This document shows, one piece after another, positions 18,601 through 26,172 of a DNA stretch of 64,000 nucleotides (the first letter of the stretch is position 1; each line of letters opens with the position of its first letter). Location of the stretch: contig CAYQKY010000012.1 in assembly GCA_964418125.1 (NCBI GenBank), positions 1 to 64,000 of the forward strand. The letters run 5' to 3'. The notes under the pieces were generated by a model. The model was not told where the DNA came from. It searched no databases and saw nothing but the letters and a program-made list of their open reading frames with translations. Position numbers and translations under genes: made by a program. This DNA comes from JACJXW01 sp964418125. Lineage in GTDB: Bacteria > Bacteroidota > Bacteroidia > Chitinophagales > Saprospiraceae.

Positions 18601-21592
18601 CGAGATCAAGGACATTGATTTTCAGTCAGATTCTATGGTATGGGTAGGAATGAGGAGATATCTGGCAAAAATTGAAAATGATTCGGTGACAACGGTCTTT
18701 TCTCCGGAAAATTCTCCTTTGTCTACAGGGTATTTGAATGCTATAATGGTAGACAGTAATATAGTTTGGGTTGGAACTGTGAATGGGTTGCATCGGTTGG
18801 AAGCAGGAAATTGGCAAACATTTGATTATGCGGATTATGGCCAACATGATAATGTCTCAGAGATAATCAAAGGAGACAATGGAACGATTATTTTTGGCCT
18901 GGAAAGATACCCCACAATTATCGAGTACGATGGGAATTCTTTTAATGTGAATACTTGCTTTTACAATAGCTTAAACGGAGGAGCCGGAGGCATTAAGCGC
19001 CTCATTTTTGACGATGACAAAGTATGGATGGGTTGTGAGTTCGGCCTTTATTCCTGGGATGAAAACAATGGGTGTCAGGAATATCCAATTTCTGATTTTC
19101 CGATTTTCAGAAATTTAATCCGAGATATTTTACTCAAGAGCGACGGTACGGTTTATGTTGTTGAAGACCAAAGCATGGTAAAAATTAATGGTGATGTTTA
19201 TACTCCTCTTGATATTGCTCCCTATTTGCCATTTGGCCCAAATTATTTACCTTATTTAGACCTATACAGAATAGTGGAAGGTGATAATGGCACTCATTGG
19301 GTTGCACTTAAGTATACCCTTAATTCTGAAACCTACTATCTGGCTAGGATCAATTCGCCCCCAAGTGAGAGTTGGCAATTTTTAAATGAAGACGTTTTAC
19401 CTTTCACAAGGCCTATTTCTGATATGGCGTTTCGTGACCATAAACTATATATTACTACCTCCCAGTTTAGTACTACTCGCCCTGGCCTTTTTATTCTTGA
19501 CACTCAATCGGGCAACTGGACAGAATTCGATGAAAATAACAGCCCTCTTTGGAGTTATGGTTATCCAAACCTTGAACTTGACCCTGAAGGCAATCTTTGG
19601 TTTTCAAACAGCTCATTCCGCCCGGCAGATAATCAATCTGACCGATTGCTCAAATTTGACGGAGAGAACTGGGATACTGTTTTTACGGGAAATTCATGGG
19701 GAGGCCCCTTCACGCTTTCTAATGATGGAATCATCTGGACTGCGACGTGGAATTATGTGCCTGGGCATGACCCTGTAGGGTATATAAAAAAATATGAGAA
19801 TGGTAGTTGGGTTGTCATGAATCCGATATCAGGCATTCTTTACTCAGAGGATTCCAGCCCGACAGACATATTGGTTGATCTTTCCGGAAATATATGGATT
19901 GGAACGCATAATGTAGGTGTATACAAAATAAACAGCCAAGGTGATACACTGGCGCATTATACCGCCTGTAATTCCGGATTAATAAGCAATTACATCAGGG
20001 AAATCGAAATTGACCATTCCTCCGGCAATATCTGGTTCGCCACCAACAAAGGCGTTTCCCTGTTTACACCATCTTCTGAGATCATACAGCCTTCTTTTTC
20101 TACCCAGGATGAAGTATGTTCCGGAGCTACTGCCCGTTTTCTGAACACTACTTCCGGTGCAGAAAGCTGGGAATGGAAAGTCAATGGCGTACCTGTCAGC
20201 ACAGAGCGGAACCTGGAATATGTCTTTGCAAGCGATGGCGAATACCTTGTTGAACTGACTGCCTTCAACCCTCAAGGCTGCGCCACGTCCACCAGCCAGG
20301 CCATCACTGCCCACCCGGTAGCCGGCCTCTCCGCTTTCCCACAAAACATTACCGAGTGCGACGCCTCCTGGCTGCTCTGCGCCCCGGCGGGCATGGCGGA
20401 ATACGAATGGAAAAGAGGGCCGGTTGTCCTGAGCAACGAGCAATGCCTGCGCGTGGACCAGGCCAATAGCGGCGTCTATGAACTGAAAATCACCGACTTT
20501 TGCGGCAATGAAAGAGGCGCGGTGGTTGCTGTGGCCCTCTCCGGCGCCTGCGTGTACCCGGGCGACTTAGACAACAACGGCATTGTGGATTTTCGTGACC
20601 TCCTATGGCTGGGGCAAACCTTCGGTTTCTTCGGGCCCGCCCGCCCGGATCAGGGCATCAACTGGAGGGAATATCCTGCCCAGGATTGGAACGGGTATCT
20701 GCCGGGCGGCGCCAACTTCAAATTCTGCGACGCCGACGGCTCGGGCTACATCGACCTGTTGGACCTGAAGGCTATTATAGTCAATTACCTGAACACGCAC
20801 GGCGGGTATCCCGGCTTGCCGAATCCGGAGCAAAGCCCTTATTCTTTTGTGCCGGTGCTGGCGGGCGTGGATACCACATTGGGCGACAATCAATATAAGC
20901 TGAACATAGATATCGTTGCCCGGAATGCCAACGGGCTGGGGATAAACAATTTCTACGGCGCGGGCATGCGGATGTACTACGTCCTGCCTCCGGGGGTACA
21001 ACTCGTTGGAACGCCCGAGTTCAGCTTCAACAATTCTTCTCTTGACGTCGACAGCATAAACGCCATCGGGTTGGCCATGCCGTTCAACAGCCAGGGCTTT
21101 ATGGACGTGGCGCTCACCCGAGTCGACCATGTGAACCAATCGGGATTCGACACCTTCGGACAAGCTACGTTCATCATCGAAGACGACCACCTGCCGATTT
21201 TCGACAGCCTGGAATTCACCCTGAGCCTGGTTGGGAGCACCGCCATAACCAATGAGGGCAATTTTATCCCTGTCGGTGGGGAAGAAAGGACATTTACCTT
21301 TGCAGGCGGCCAAATTGTCGACGATGTTACTGAGGAAACCGATGGAGATAACCAGGTGCTTATCTACCCTAACCCTACTACTGGCCGGTGCCACCTAAGC
21401 CTGCCGCATTCGCCTGCCCGGGAGGTTGCCATCCAGGTGCTTAATGCACAGGGGACAGAGGTTTGGGCAACCGCCAGTACCGGGCAGGCGCTTTTTTACG
21501 AGATAGACCTCTCCGCCCTGCCTGCAGGCATATACTGGCTTGTGGCGACGACGGAGCGAAGCCGGCTTGTACGTAAAATCGTAAAGATGTAA
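15650..21592 (+). CDS. Secreted M4 (thermolysin-like) metalloprotease with PKD, beta-propeller and T9SS sorting domain
   Basis: The product is 1,980 residues with a signal peptide at the start (AIFILPVFAALFCWIAA). A propeptide precedes the M4 catalytic domain: HEASH at 390-394, zinc-ligand Glu in NEAVADI (E414) and His 483 (LGHWF). Next come an Ig-like domain (~580-665), PKD-like repeats (~675-830), a two-component-regulator-type beta-propeller (~835-1475, repeats such as GNLWIGTNDGGIWVG), another PKD, dockerin-like calcium motifs (DLDNNGIVDFRDLL; DADGSGYIDLLDLK) and a C-terminal type A T9SS sorting domain (YPNPTTGRCHLSL to the end). It is probably exported and anchored or released at the cell surface to degrade proteins. 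The propeller-coding part is clearly more AT-rich than its flanks. Confidence 0.92.
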   Translation: MKRAIFILPVFAALFCWIAAQQPSSRIANPGKIASPAAPAPDTVLPGEPPLKTDIAGFLAGEFRQALGLTAADSLLLLSIQDDRSGGRHARVQQLRHGIPVFGAWYAIHEKNGAIVSINGKVFPELEVKPEPALSEAEALEKATAALPASLYAWQDEQFETAQQRQKRDPSATFYPKGELVIVPENLVSLLGAGAPGEEQPAGDKGFRLAWRFDIFAVEPKLKRELVFIDAIDGRVLHRLPQMAFCHAPALGKAAYRPGLVEIATDSCNGTGTPEYCLHDVLRDIEIFNAGNSSGTPLIRFCNDTTLWIPPQADTVAVAAMHGLEIWYDYLLDNFGWRGFDGLGEGPIQAWVHYRNNFDNAVYAGFLLFGDGNPNGDRKTPLVPRDVVAHEASHGLIENTAGLLYVYEPGILNEAVADIIACLVELEQGGGNWILGEDIIPGGERRLDAPHLMGLPDTYQGDFWITQSAPGQALHRNSTVLGHWFYLLAEGGAGVNDMGTPYSVAAMGRDKAAELLFHTMRYFLNPNDGFFGMRRATMSAAGTAGLNWNQDEVGNLAMAWCAVGVGGCEAQGNETVTLLSPNGGEEYYPGNQITVKWENTSGVTHLKVFISANGGASWQEIAYFPISGTADSMAVNAPNVNSRLCRIRVAAANEPLAFDDSDSTFSIIGCSLLSSFTVLPESGCPGTSFTVDNTSLNQDADFSWLVDGQPYPAVPGGFTLLAPEPGPHTITLVAKDSVCIDTFRRVVQVAPAPSAAFSVSVSNQVVTATAAFPDGEQYFWSVGGQPLPLFNGSQSLAWTAPDTGTFEVCLFVGDNCSFGGEQACQTVSVSASENCIGTDETWKQYNNKSDIIDMAEYGDTIIMSTTGGLVFFNKTTEQVVKVLNTTTSPALPCQGLGSIAVDSVNKWVYVALEYGKGLIRIDLTSYTITQFTMWDLQELHSNDINVLRMDPLGNLWIGTNDGGIWVGIPGISFQKSFRTDLPETEIKDIDFQSDSMVWVGMRRYLAKIENDSVTTVFSPENSPLSTGYLNAIMVDSNIVWVGTVNGLHRLEAGNWQTFDYADYGQHDNVSEIIKGDNGTIIFGLERYPTIIEYDGNSFNVNTCFYNSLNGGAGGIKRLIFDDDKVWMGCEFGLYSWDENNGCQEYPISDFPIFRNLIRDILLKSDGTVYVVEDQSMVKINGDVYTPLDIAPYLPFGPNYLPYLDLYRIVEGDNGTHWVALKYTLNSETYYLARINSPPSESWQFLNEDVLPFTRPISDMAFRDHKLYITTSQFSTTRPGLFILDTQSGNWTEFDENNSPLWSYGYPNLELDPEGNLWFSNSSFRPADNQSDRLLKFDGENWDTVFTGNSWGGPFTLSNDGIIWTATWNYVPGHDPVGYIKKYENGSWVVMNPISGILYSEDSSPTDILVDLSGNIWIGTHNVGVYKINSQGDTLAHYTACNSGLISNYIREIEIDHSSGNIWFATNKGVSLFTPSSEIIQPSFSTQDEVCSGATARFLNTTSGAESWEWKVNGVPVSTERNLEYVFASDGEYLVELTAFNPQGCATSTSQAITAHPVAGLSAFPQNITECDASWLLCAPAGMAEYEWKRGPVVLSNEQCLRVDQANSGVYELKITDFCGNERGAVVAVALSGACVYPGDLDNNGIVDFRDLLWLGQTFGFFGPARPDQGINWREYPAQDWNGYLPGGANFKFCDADGSGYIDLLDLKAIIVNYLNTHGGYPGLPNPEQSPYSFVPVLAGVDTTLGDNQYKLNIDIVARNANGLGINNFYGAGMRMYYVLPPGVQLVGTPEFSFNNSSLDVDSINAIGLAMPFNSQGFMDVALTRVDHVNQSGFDTFGQATFIIEDDHLPIFDSLEFTLSLVGSTAITNEGNFIPVGGEERTFTFAGGQIVDDVTEETDGDNQVLIYPNPTTGRCHLSLPHSPAREVAIQVLNAQGTEVWATASTGQALFYEIDLSALPAGIYWLVATTERSRLVRKIVKM

Positions 21593-21597
21593 CGTTT

Positions 21598-21631
21598 GCT
21601 TTCGGGAGGGGCTGTGGCTCCTCCCGAAAGC
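21598..21631. terminator. Bidirectional hairpin between convergent genes
   Basis: GCTTTCGGGAGG (21598-21609) pairs perfectly with CCTCCCGAAAGC (21620-21631) around a 10-nt loop. It lies six bases after the protease stop and three bases after the stop of the convergent lipoprotein gene, so it can end transcription from both sides. A T-run is weak on both strands. Confidence 0.65.
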
Positions 21632-21634
21632 CAA

Positions 21635-21841
21635 TCATTCCCACTCCTCCTCCTGCACCTGCAACTGCTCCTTCGAACGCCTCACCCTCAGCGGCGGCAT
21701 TTCCGCCCGCATGATGCTATCGTATTGCTCCGGCGTAAGCGGTTCGCGCACTTCTTCCGGAGGCGGAGAAGGGCATGCCGCCAGCAAGAACTGAGAGAAA
21801 AGCACAACAGCCAGTTTGGAGAACGTCAAAAGGCTTTTCAT
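21635..21841 (-). CDS. Small lipoprotein with KEQLQ motif
   Basis: The product is 68 residues with lipobox FLLAAC, then a Pro-rich segment (PSPPPEEVREPLTPEQYDSI) and a C-terminal SKEQLQVQEEEWE. The KEQLQ motif is the same as the one repeated three times in the next gene upstream (21930-22295). No fold or function is recognised. It is followed by the bidirectional hairpin at 21598-21631. Confidence 0.6.
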   Translation of the reverse strand: MKSLLTFSKLAVVLFSQFLLAACPSPPPEEVREPLTPEQYDSIMRAEMPPLRVRRSKEQLQVQEEEWE

Positions 21842-21929
21842 GATTTGGCGGTTTAAGGCTTGAAGGCTACCGGCCTGATTCAGAAAAGAAAGGAAAGCCG
21901 CATTTGCCTGCTTTCCCTTCCCGTCAACA

Positions 21930-22295
21930 TTATAGTTCCTCGCTCCAGGCAGAAGCTACAGCGCCGGGCGGAACCGGGCGGCAATTATAGCATTCCACCT
22001 GGTCGCCCTGCAACTGCTCCTTCAGCAGGAAAAGCGGGATCTCCGGGCCGGGCGGCAATGGCCGGCAGCCGGGGCAGCGAGGGCGGGCTTCATCCTGGTC
22101 CTGGAGCTGTTCTTTATCCAGGAAAGCAGGCCCCTCGTTTCCCGGCGCCGGGCGGGGGTAAAGCTCCTCGTCATTTTGTAGTTGCTCTTTCAATTTGGGG
22201 GCGGCGGGCCCCTCCACTTCGAAGAAGGGATCCTCACTGCAGGCAGCGAGGGCGGCGGCCAGCAGGAGGGCCGCCAGGAAGGTTGTAGTTTTCAT
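21930..22295 (-). CDS. Small lipoprotein with three KEQLQ repeats and Cys pairs
   Basis: The product is 121 residues. A signal with lipobox ALAAC precedes three imperfect repeats of ~28-30 residues, each starting (L)KEQLQ and running into acidic and Pro/Gly-rich sequence (PRPAPGNEG; CRPLPPGPEI; CRPVPPGA). Repeats two and three contain a CxxC pair (CPGC, CYNC). The repetition suggests a binding or scaffold peptide at the cell surface. It shares the motif with 21635-21841. I do not recognise the family. Confidence 0.6.
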   Translation of the reverse strand: MKTTTFLAALLLAAALAACSEDPFFEVEGPAAPKLKEQLQNDEELYPRPAPGNEGPAFLDKEQLQDQDEARPRCPGCRPLPPGPEIPLFLLKEQLQGDQVECYNCRPVPPGAVASAWSEEL

Positions 22296-22315
22296 AGCAC
22301 TGATAGTTTGTAAAA

Positions 22316-22342
22316 CAAAAAAGGCAGCCCCGAGAGGCTGCC
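22316..22342 (-). terminator. Intrinsic terminator
   Basis: On the minus strand GGCAGCC (22336-22342) and GGCTGCC (22323-22329) form a 7-bp stem with a 6-nt loop, followed by TTTTTTGTTTT. It lies just upstream of the 21930-22295 start and would end transcripts arriving from the right. Confidence 0.65.
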
Positions 22343-22525
22343 GGTTAAGAAATTCGCAATGGGTAGCTGAATAATCCTGGGCTTTGGGGAGCAGGAGGGA
22401 AGTCCGAAGCCGGAAATCGGAAGCCGGAAGCCGGGAGGCAGGCCGAGAACACCACTTAAATGTAGCATTCCGGCTTCGAGCAGAGGCTTATCCCAAGGCC
22501 CAGGTTATTGCTACCCCTAAAAAAG

Positions 22526-22560
22526 AACGGGCAGCCGTTTCCTGGAAACAGCTACCCGTT
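22526..22560 (-). terminator. Intrinsic terminator
   Basis: On the minus strand a long stem (AACGGGTAGCTGTTTCC paired with the segment ending in GGCTGCCCGTT, one or two mismatches) is followed by CTTTTTTA. It is the second of three minus-strand terminator hairpins between 22316 and 22685. Confidence 0.65.
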
Positions 22561-22654
22561 GCGCCAGTAATATACGCGGAAAGCGTATGGTTTGTCAATA
22601 TTTTGATTGTAAATCTTTCATTTGGAAGCTCATAGCTAAAGAAATTCAGGATGA

Positions 22655-22685
22655 AAAAAGCTGGAGCCGGGCCAGCCAGCTCCAG
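22655..22685 (-). terminator. Intrinsic terminator after the 22734-23330 gene
   Basis: On the minus strand CTGGAGC (22679-22685) pairs with GCTCCAG (22661-22667) and is followed by a run of six T. It lies about 50 nt after the stop of the lipoprotein gene at 22734-23330. The remaining intergenic sequence from 22343 to 22733 has no convincing gene. Confidence 0.65.
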
Positions 22686-22733
22686 AACATAAATGCGACA
22701 TGATAAAACAGGAGGACGAAAGCCGGTATTCGG

Positions 22734-23330
22734 TTATTCGGTATTCGGATTTCGGCCTCGCGGGTTGCCGTCTCCTTCCAGCGCCAGGGGTTTGCGGGCG
22801 ATGATGCGGAAATGAACCTGCTTTCCCGCAGCGCACTTCCAGAAGCCGGGCGGCCATGCCACCCGGTACTCGCTCATGCCATTGCCATCCACGTACATAG
22901 AGGTTCGTTCCGGCCCCGGGCAGCCCTCCGCCCGGAAGAATGCATGGCCAGCGCACCATGCCCCGATGCCCGGCGCCTGGATGCGGAGGATCTTCAGGAA
23001 GCCGCGCCCCACATGGCGGACGATAGTGCTGTCGATGCTGAACGACAAAGCAGGGGAGGAGAGCGGGTAGTTTTGACAATTGATCTCCAAAACCTCCTCA
23101 TCAAAATCCACCCAACCCTCGTAGACGAACTGGCAGGGGTCGTGGCAATTAGTTCCCGGCACAATATCCGGCGGGTCGAATTCCGGGTGCGGGCAGGAAG
23201 TGGAAGCCGCCGGCGTATCCACTGGGGCTGCCGTCGCCTCCTTCGCGGCGCCCGCAGGCTCCTCCAAAGAGTCGCCCTTCTGGCAAGAAAAAAAGAATAA
23301 CGGCAAGAGAAACAGGAAAGCAGTTTTCAT
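22734..23330 (-). CDS. Putative lipoprotein, Cys-rich, unknown function
   Basis: The product is 198 residues. The lipobox LFFFSC is followed by a low-complexity Ala/Thr/Pro linker (GAAKEATAAPVDTPAAST) and a compact Cys-containing domain with eight or so Cys (CHDPCQF, INCQNY, AWCAGH, AEGCPG, WKCAAG), probably disulphide-bonded outside the cell. Its ATG is only three bases after the stop of 23334-23783, so the two form an operon ended by the hairpin at 22655-22685. Function is unknown. Confidence 0.6.
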   Translation of the reverse strand: MKTAFLFLLPLFFFSCQKGDSLEEPAGAAKEATAAPVDTPAASTSCPHPEFDPPDIVPGTNCHDPCQFVYEGWVDFDEEVLEINCQNYPLSSPALSFSIDSTIVRHVGRGFLKILRIQAPGIGAWCAGHAFFRAEGCPGPERTSMYVDGNGMSEYRVAWPPGFWKCAAGKQVHFRIIARKPLALEGDGNPRGRNPNTE

Positions 23331-23333
23331 AGC

Positions 23334-23783
23334 TTAAGGTTCTTGAGTTTCATGCAGCACACAAGCCGCAGCAAATTTGATGTTCACCTCCAACTGCCGG
23401 GCATCGATGGCCAGCAGCGAAGGTTGTTGCCGGTCGAACACCACCACATAATACAGTCCCCGGTAAGCCACTGGCACCGTCACGTGCATCCCACGGCAGA
23501 GGCCCTTGAACAGCAGGTACAGCGGCCCCTCTTCCCGTTCCCGGAAATAAATGCAGAACGGATAAGTGGCCATTGGCTTGAAGAATGGCGCCAGCTGGCG
23601 GAACTGGTGGAAGCCGTAGGCTTCGAGTCGTTCACTGGCCTCGCCCCGCTGTAGGCAGCGGGCGCCATCGAAGAGTTGAAGGATATTGGTGGTGACTGGC
23701 GTTCTTTGTTCGGAGGGAAAGGGCTGCTGCCCATAGCCGGCCAGGCCCAGCAGGGAGAGTAGGAGCAGGAAGGAGGTTTTCAT
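23334..23783 (-). CDS. Exported hypothetical protein
   Basis: The product is 149 residues with a signal peptide (FLLLLSLLGLAGYGQ). The mature part is an alpha/beta domain with short strands (FCIYFREREEGPLYLLFKGL; GLYYVVVFDR), with no catalytic pattern I can name. It is the first gene of a two-gene unit with 22734-23330. The upstream region 23784-24019 is AT-rich and may hold its promoter. Confidence 0.6.
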   Translation of the reverse strand: MKTSFLLLLSLLGLAGYGQQPFPSEQRTPVTTNILQLFDGARCLQRGEASERLEAYGFHQFRQLAPFFKPMATYPFCIYFREREEGPLYLLFKGLCRGMHVTVPVAYRGLYYVVVFDRQQPSLLAIDARQLEVNIKFAAACVLHETQEP

Positions 23784-24019
23784 AGCGGTAGCATTAAGAT
23801 GTCAAAAAAAAGGGTTTGACACCTCTGCTGTTTTCCGGGAGGGAAGATATGGGAAATGGGGCAAACCTTAGAGATACATTGTATTTGATGTCATAAAATA
23901 GAGAGAAAGCCAACAAAGCTCTTGGCACTTGTGGCATTTTTTACCTGAACCGATGGTTTTGAGGGCAATTGTATTGGGTTCAGGATTTCCTTATCTTTAC
24001 AAAAAAGCATTACATAAAA

Positions 24020-24216
24020 ATAGCGAACATCTATAATAAGCTGTTGGAAAGCCGGTGGGTATTGCTCCGGCACCTCAGCGCGGAAACTAAGCTAGAGCTT
24101 GTATCCCGGCTGATCAATTCGTTCAAGGCGCCGGAGCTGGAGAAAAGAAGGAAAACAAAAATTGGAAAATGCTGTATGGCTCCTGGGCGGATGACGGAGA
24201 AAGGACAGAAGAATAG
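24020..24216 (+). pseudogene. Frameshifted antitoxin-like gene
   Basis: The frame IANIYNKLLESRWVLLRHLS...ETKLELVSRLINS resembles small Bacteroidota antitoxin-type proteins. These usually continue NWKMLYGSWADD and end near an EEII segment. Here the first frame covers the N-terminal half, but the NWKMLYGSWADDGE part is only read after a shift in the A-run near 24156. It then meets a TAG at 24214. No in-frame ATG is present at the expected start (ATA at 24020). No toxin gene follows. I read this as a decayed antitoxin. Confidence 0.5.
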
Positions 24217-24351
24217 AACGAGCTAAGCCGGGAAGGCTTTACCAGCTTACCGTTTGGTGACAGAATAGCAGGTTGAAAAATGTTATCTAAAGATGGAACA
24301 CAATTAACGCCAAAAACCGTTAACTTTATGCAAGAAGTCAAAATGTAGAAA

Positions 24352-24630
24352 ATGAAAACGGATATCCAAGCAGAAAAACTAAGTATCATCCAACAATTAT
24401 TAAACGTAGATGGCGAGTTGTTGTTGGAGGCGGCCCAAAAGCTTCTGGACTATGGGTTAAAGAAAGGAGCGCGCTCTGAAGAACAGTTAAAGGATTTTTG
24501 GGATGAGTTGACAGAAGCCCAGAAAGCACAAATAGAATTATCTCGTAAGCAATTAAGAGAAGGAAAAGGCCTACCCCATGAAGAGGTTATGGAAGCATTT
24601 CGAAAAAAGTACAAGTTATCTGTCAGATGA
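24352..24630 (+). CDS. Antitoxin-like small protein, orphan
   Basis: The product is 92 residues, helical, with the pattern EKLSIIQQLLNVDGELLLEA, ending ELSRKQLREGKGLPHEEVMEAFRKKY. This matches the general form of Bacteroidota antitoxins paired with RelE/ParE-type toxins, in which the C-terminal helix neutralises the toxin. No toxin gene follows: the next gene is xisH-like after 54 nt. It may be a solitary antitoxin or regulator. Confidence 0.6.
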   Translation: MKTDIQAEKLSIIQQLLNVDGELLLEAAQKLLDYGLKKGARSEEQLKDFWDELTEAQKAQIELSRKQLREGKGLPHEEVMEAFRKKYKLSVR

Positions 24631-24684
24631 AGTTCTGCCTATTACAATTTAAACCCCTAATTTTTATATACAAATCATACGATC

Positions 24685-25098
24685 ATGGCCAAAGACCTTT
24701 ACCATGAAGCCGTGAAAGAAGCCCTTATCAAGGACGGTTGGACAATTACAGACGATCCATTAACTTTACTGAGCAGGGAAGAAGGAGGCTTGCAAACCGA
24801 TTTGGGAGCTGAGAAAATCATCACTGCTGAAAAAGGCTTGGCCAAGATCGCGGTGGAGGTCAAGAGTTTTACCAACCCGTCTATTATCCATGACTTTCTT
24901 CGAGCGACAGGGCAGTATCAGGGTTATATGATTGTGATGCGTAAGAAAAATATCGAGCGAACAATGTATCTGGCAATGCCGTTTTACATTTATGAGCGAT
25001 TGGCCGAATTGCAATTTTTTACCGATATTCTCGAAGAATTGCATATCAAACTCATTCTTTTCAACCCCAAGTCAAAAAGTATCGAATCATGGAAATAG
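24685..25098 (+). CDS. xisH: XisH family protein (PD-(D/E)xK nuclease-like)
   Basis: The product is 137 residues and matches the XisH family over its whole length. The start DLYHEAVKEALIKDGWTITDDP is characteristic, and the PD-(D/E)xK-like core has D39, E58 and K60 (TDLGAEK...IAVEVKSF). In cyanobacteria XisH and XisI control excision of the fdxN element; elsewhere they are found in accessory DNA with unclear roles. It overlaps xisI by 10 nt. Confidence 0.85.
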   Translation: MAKDLYHEAVKEALIKDGWTITDDPLTLLSREEGGLQTDLGAEKIITAEKGLAKIAVEVKSFTNPSIIHDFLRATGQYQGYMIVMRKKNIERTMYLAMPFYIYERLAELQFFTDILEELHIKLILFNPKSKSIESWK

Positions 25099-25430
25099 TA
25101 GCTGATTTTAAATCAAAAATTCGGGAGGTTCTGGATGACTATCTCCGACAGCTCCGACAGCCTGCCAACCAAAGCATTCATTTTGAGCCGGTTATTGACG
25201 AAACTGGAAATCATTTCCAGATTGTAGCCCTTGGCTGGGAGGGCGACCGGCGGGTGTTCAACCTTTTGTTCCACCTGGACATTATCGGGGATAAGATTTG
25301 GGTGCAAGAAGACAAAATGGAGTACAGCATCGCCGAAATGCTCGTCGAACACGGCGTTTCCAAGAAAGATATTGTGTTGGCCTATTTCCCAGATTACCAC
25401 CGGAAGCATACGGAGTATGCAGTGGGCTAG
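25089..25430 (+). CDS. xisI: XisI family protein
   Basis: The product is 113 residues, matching XisI. It has a helical start (IREVLDDYLRQ), then the typical FEPVIDETGNHFQIVALGWEG and DIIGDKIWVQEDKMEYSIAEML, and an end VLAYFPDYHRKHTEYAVG. It starts inside the end of xisH (10-nt overlap), so the two are co-translated. No nitrogen-fixation genes or XisF-type recombinase are nearby. The only recombinase in the window is at 11995-13515. Confidence 0.85.
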   Translation: MEIVADFKSKIREVLDDYLRQLRQPANQSIHFEPVIDETGNHFQIVALGWEGDRRVFNLLFHLDIIGDKIWVQEDKMEYSIAEMLVEHGVSKKDIVLAYFPDYHRKHTEYAVG

Positions 25431-25617
25431 GCCTTAGCAGAAAATAAACGTTAGCGTTCTGTAAATATCAGGCTCATTGATATATATTCGGTTTTATGGA
25501 AACATAAGGATTCAAAATATTTAATTCTGGCCATTAATTCCGGCCATTAAGCCAAGGGTTTCTACATCTTATCATCAGCAAAAAGCCCCTGACGGCGCCC
25601 CACCAGGAGCCATACCC

Positions 25618-26172
25618 CTACAACAACCGCCCCTGCAGCGGCGCCGCCGGGCACCACAGCCAGCACTGCCCCGCAGCCCCACCGAAGCAGGAGAACCGGG
25701 CTGCCAGCGGCCCGCACCATGCTTGCCAGGACTCAGTAGCCCCAGCTGGCAGTGGCGCCAGGATAAACACTGGCAAGCCCAGCCCCAGTGCAAAAGCCAC
25801 CGAGCCCCAGGAGCCCGAGCCATGGCCTGCAAACTGGCGGGAAACGCGGACAGCCCCCGGGCACGGCCCACCCGGGAACACCACCATACAACCCCGGCCT
25901 GCAGCCACCGCCCGCACCAGCGCTGCCGAGCGCGCCGGCACAGCAAACGGCCCAGAGCCGAACGCCGATGCCCGGAACACCTGAGCGGATGGGCGAGCCG
26001 CCCGCACCGCCGCGTCAACCCCCGAAGCGCAGCCAACGAGGGCTGAGCAGGCAGCCGGGAGAGCCGCCGCCAGCTGGCCCGGCAGAGAAGCAGCGTACGA
26101 AGATGCAGAACGCGAGCCGGAGAAGCCCACGGTGGAAAAGGAAGAAACAGCAGAAACGATAGATGATAACAT
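25618..26172 (-). CDS. SLOG-domain protein (DprA/LOG-like, mobile-element type)
   Basis: The product is 184 residues, very Ala/Gly/Ser-rich because of the high GC. It has the signature of the SLOG (Smf/DprA-LOG) Rossmann-like fold: VGFSGSRS (15-22), VGCASGVDAAVRAA (46-59), RSAALVRAVA (81-90), GSGSWG (118-123) and LGLPVFILAP (131-140). Close relatives, as I recall them, are small proteins on cyanobacterial plasmids and other mobile DNA. SLOG domains sense or bind nucleotide-derived ligands. Overlapping plus-strand frames are Pro/Arg-rich shadows. The long untranslated part upstream (26173-26521) may be a leader. Confidence 0.7.
   Translation of the reverse strand: MLSSIVSAVSSFSTVGFSGSRSASSYAASLPGQLAAALPAACSALVGCASGVDAAVRAARPSAQVFRASAFGSGPFAVPARSAALVRAVAAGRGCMVVFPGGPCPGAVRVSRQFAGHGSGSWGSVAFALGLGLPVFILAPLPAGATESWQAWCGPLAARFSCFGGAAGQCWLWCPAAPLQGRLL

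Noticed and set aside
22384..22635. Plus-strand frame of 83 codons
   Set aside because: It crosses one minus-strand terminator hairpin and repeats of GGAAGCCGG; it does not look like a gene.
25723..26162. Pro/Arg-rich plus-strand frames opposite the SLOG gene
   Set aside because: Composition is that of a GC-rich antisense shadow; the minus frame carries clear SLOG motifs.
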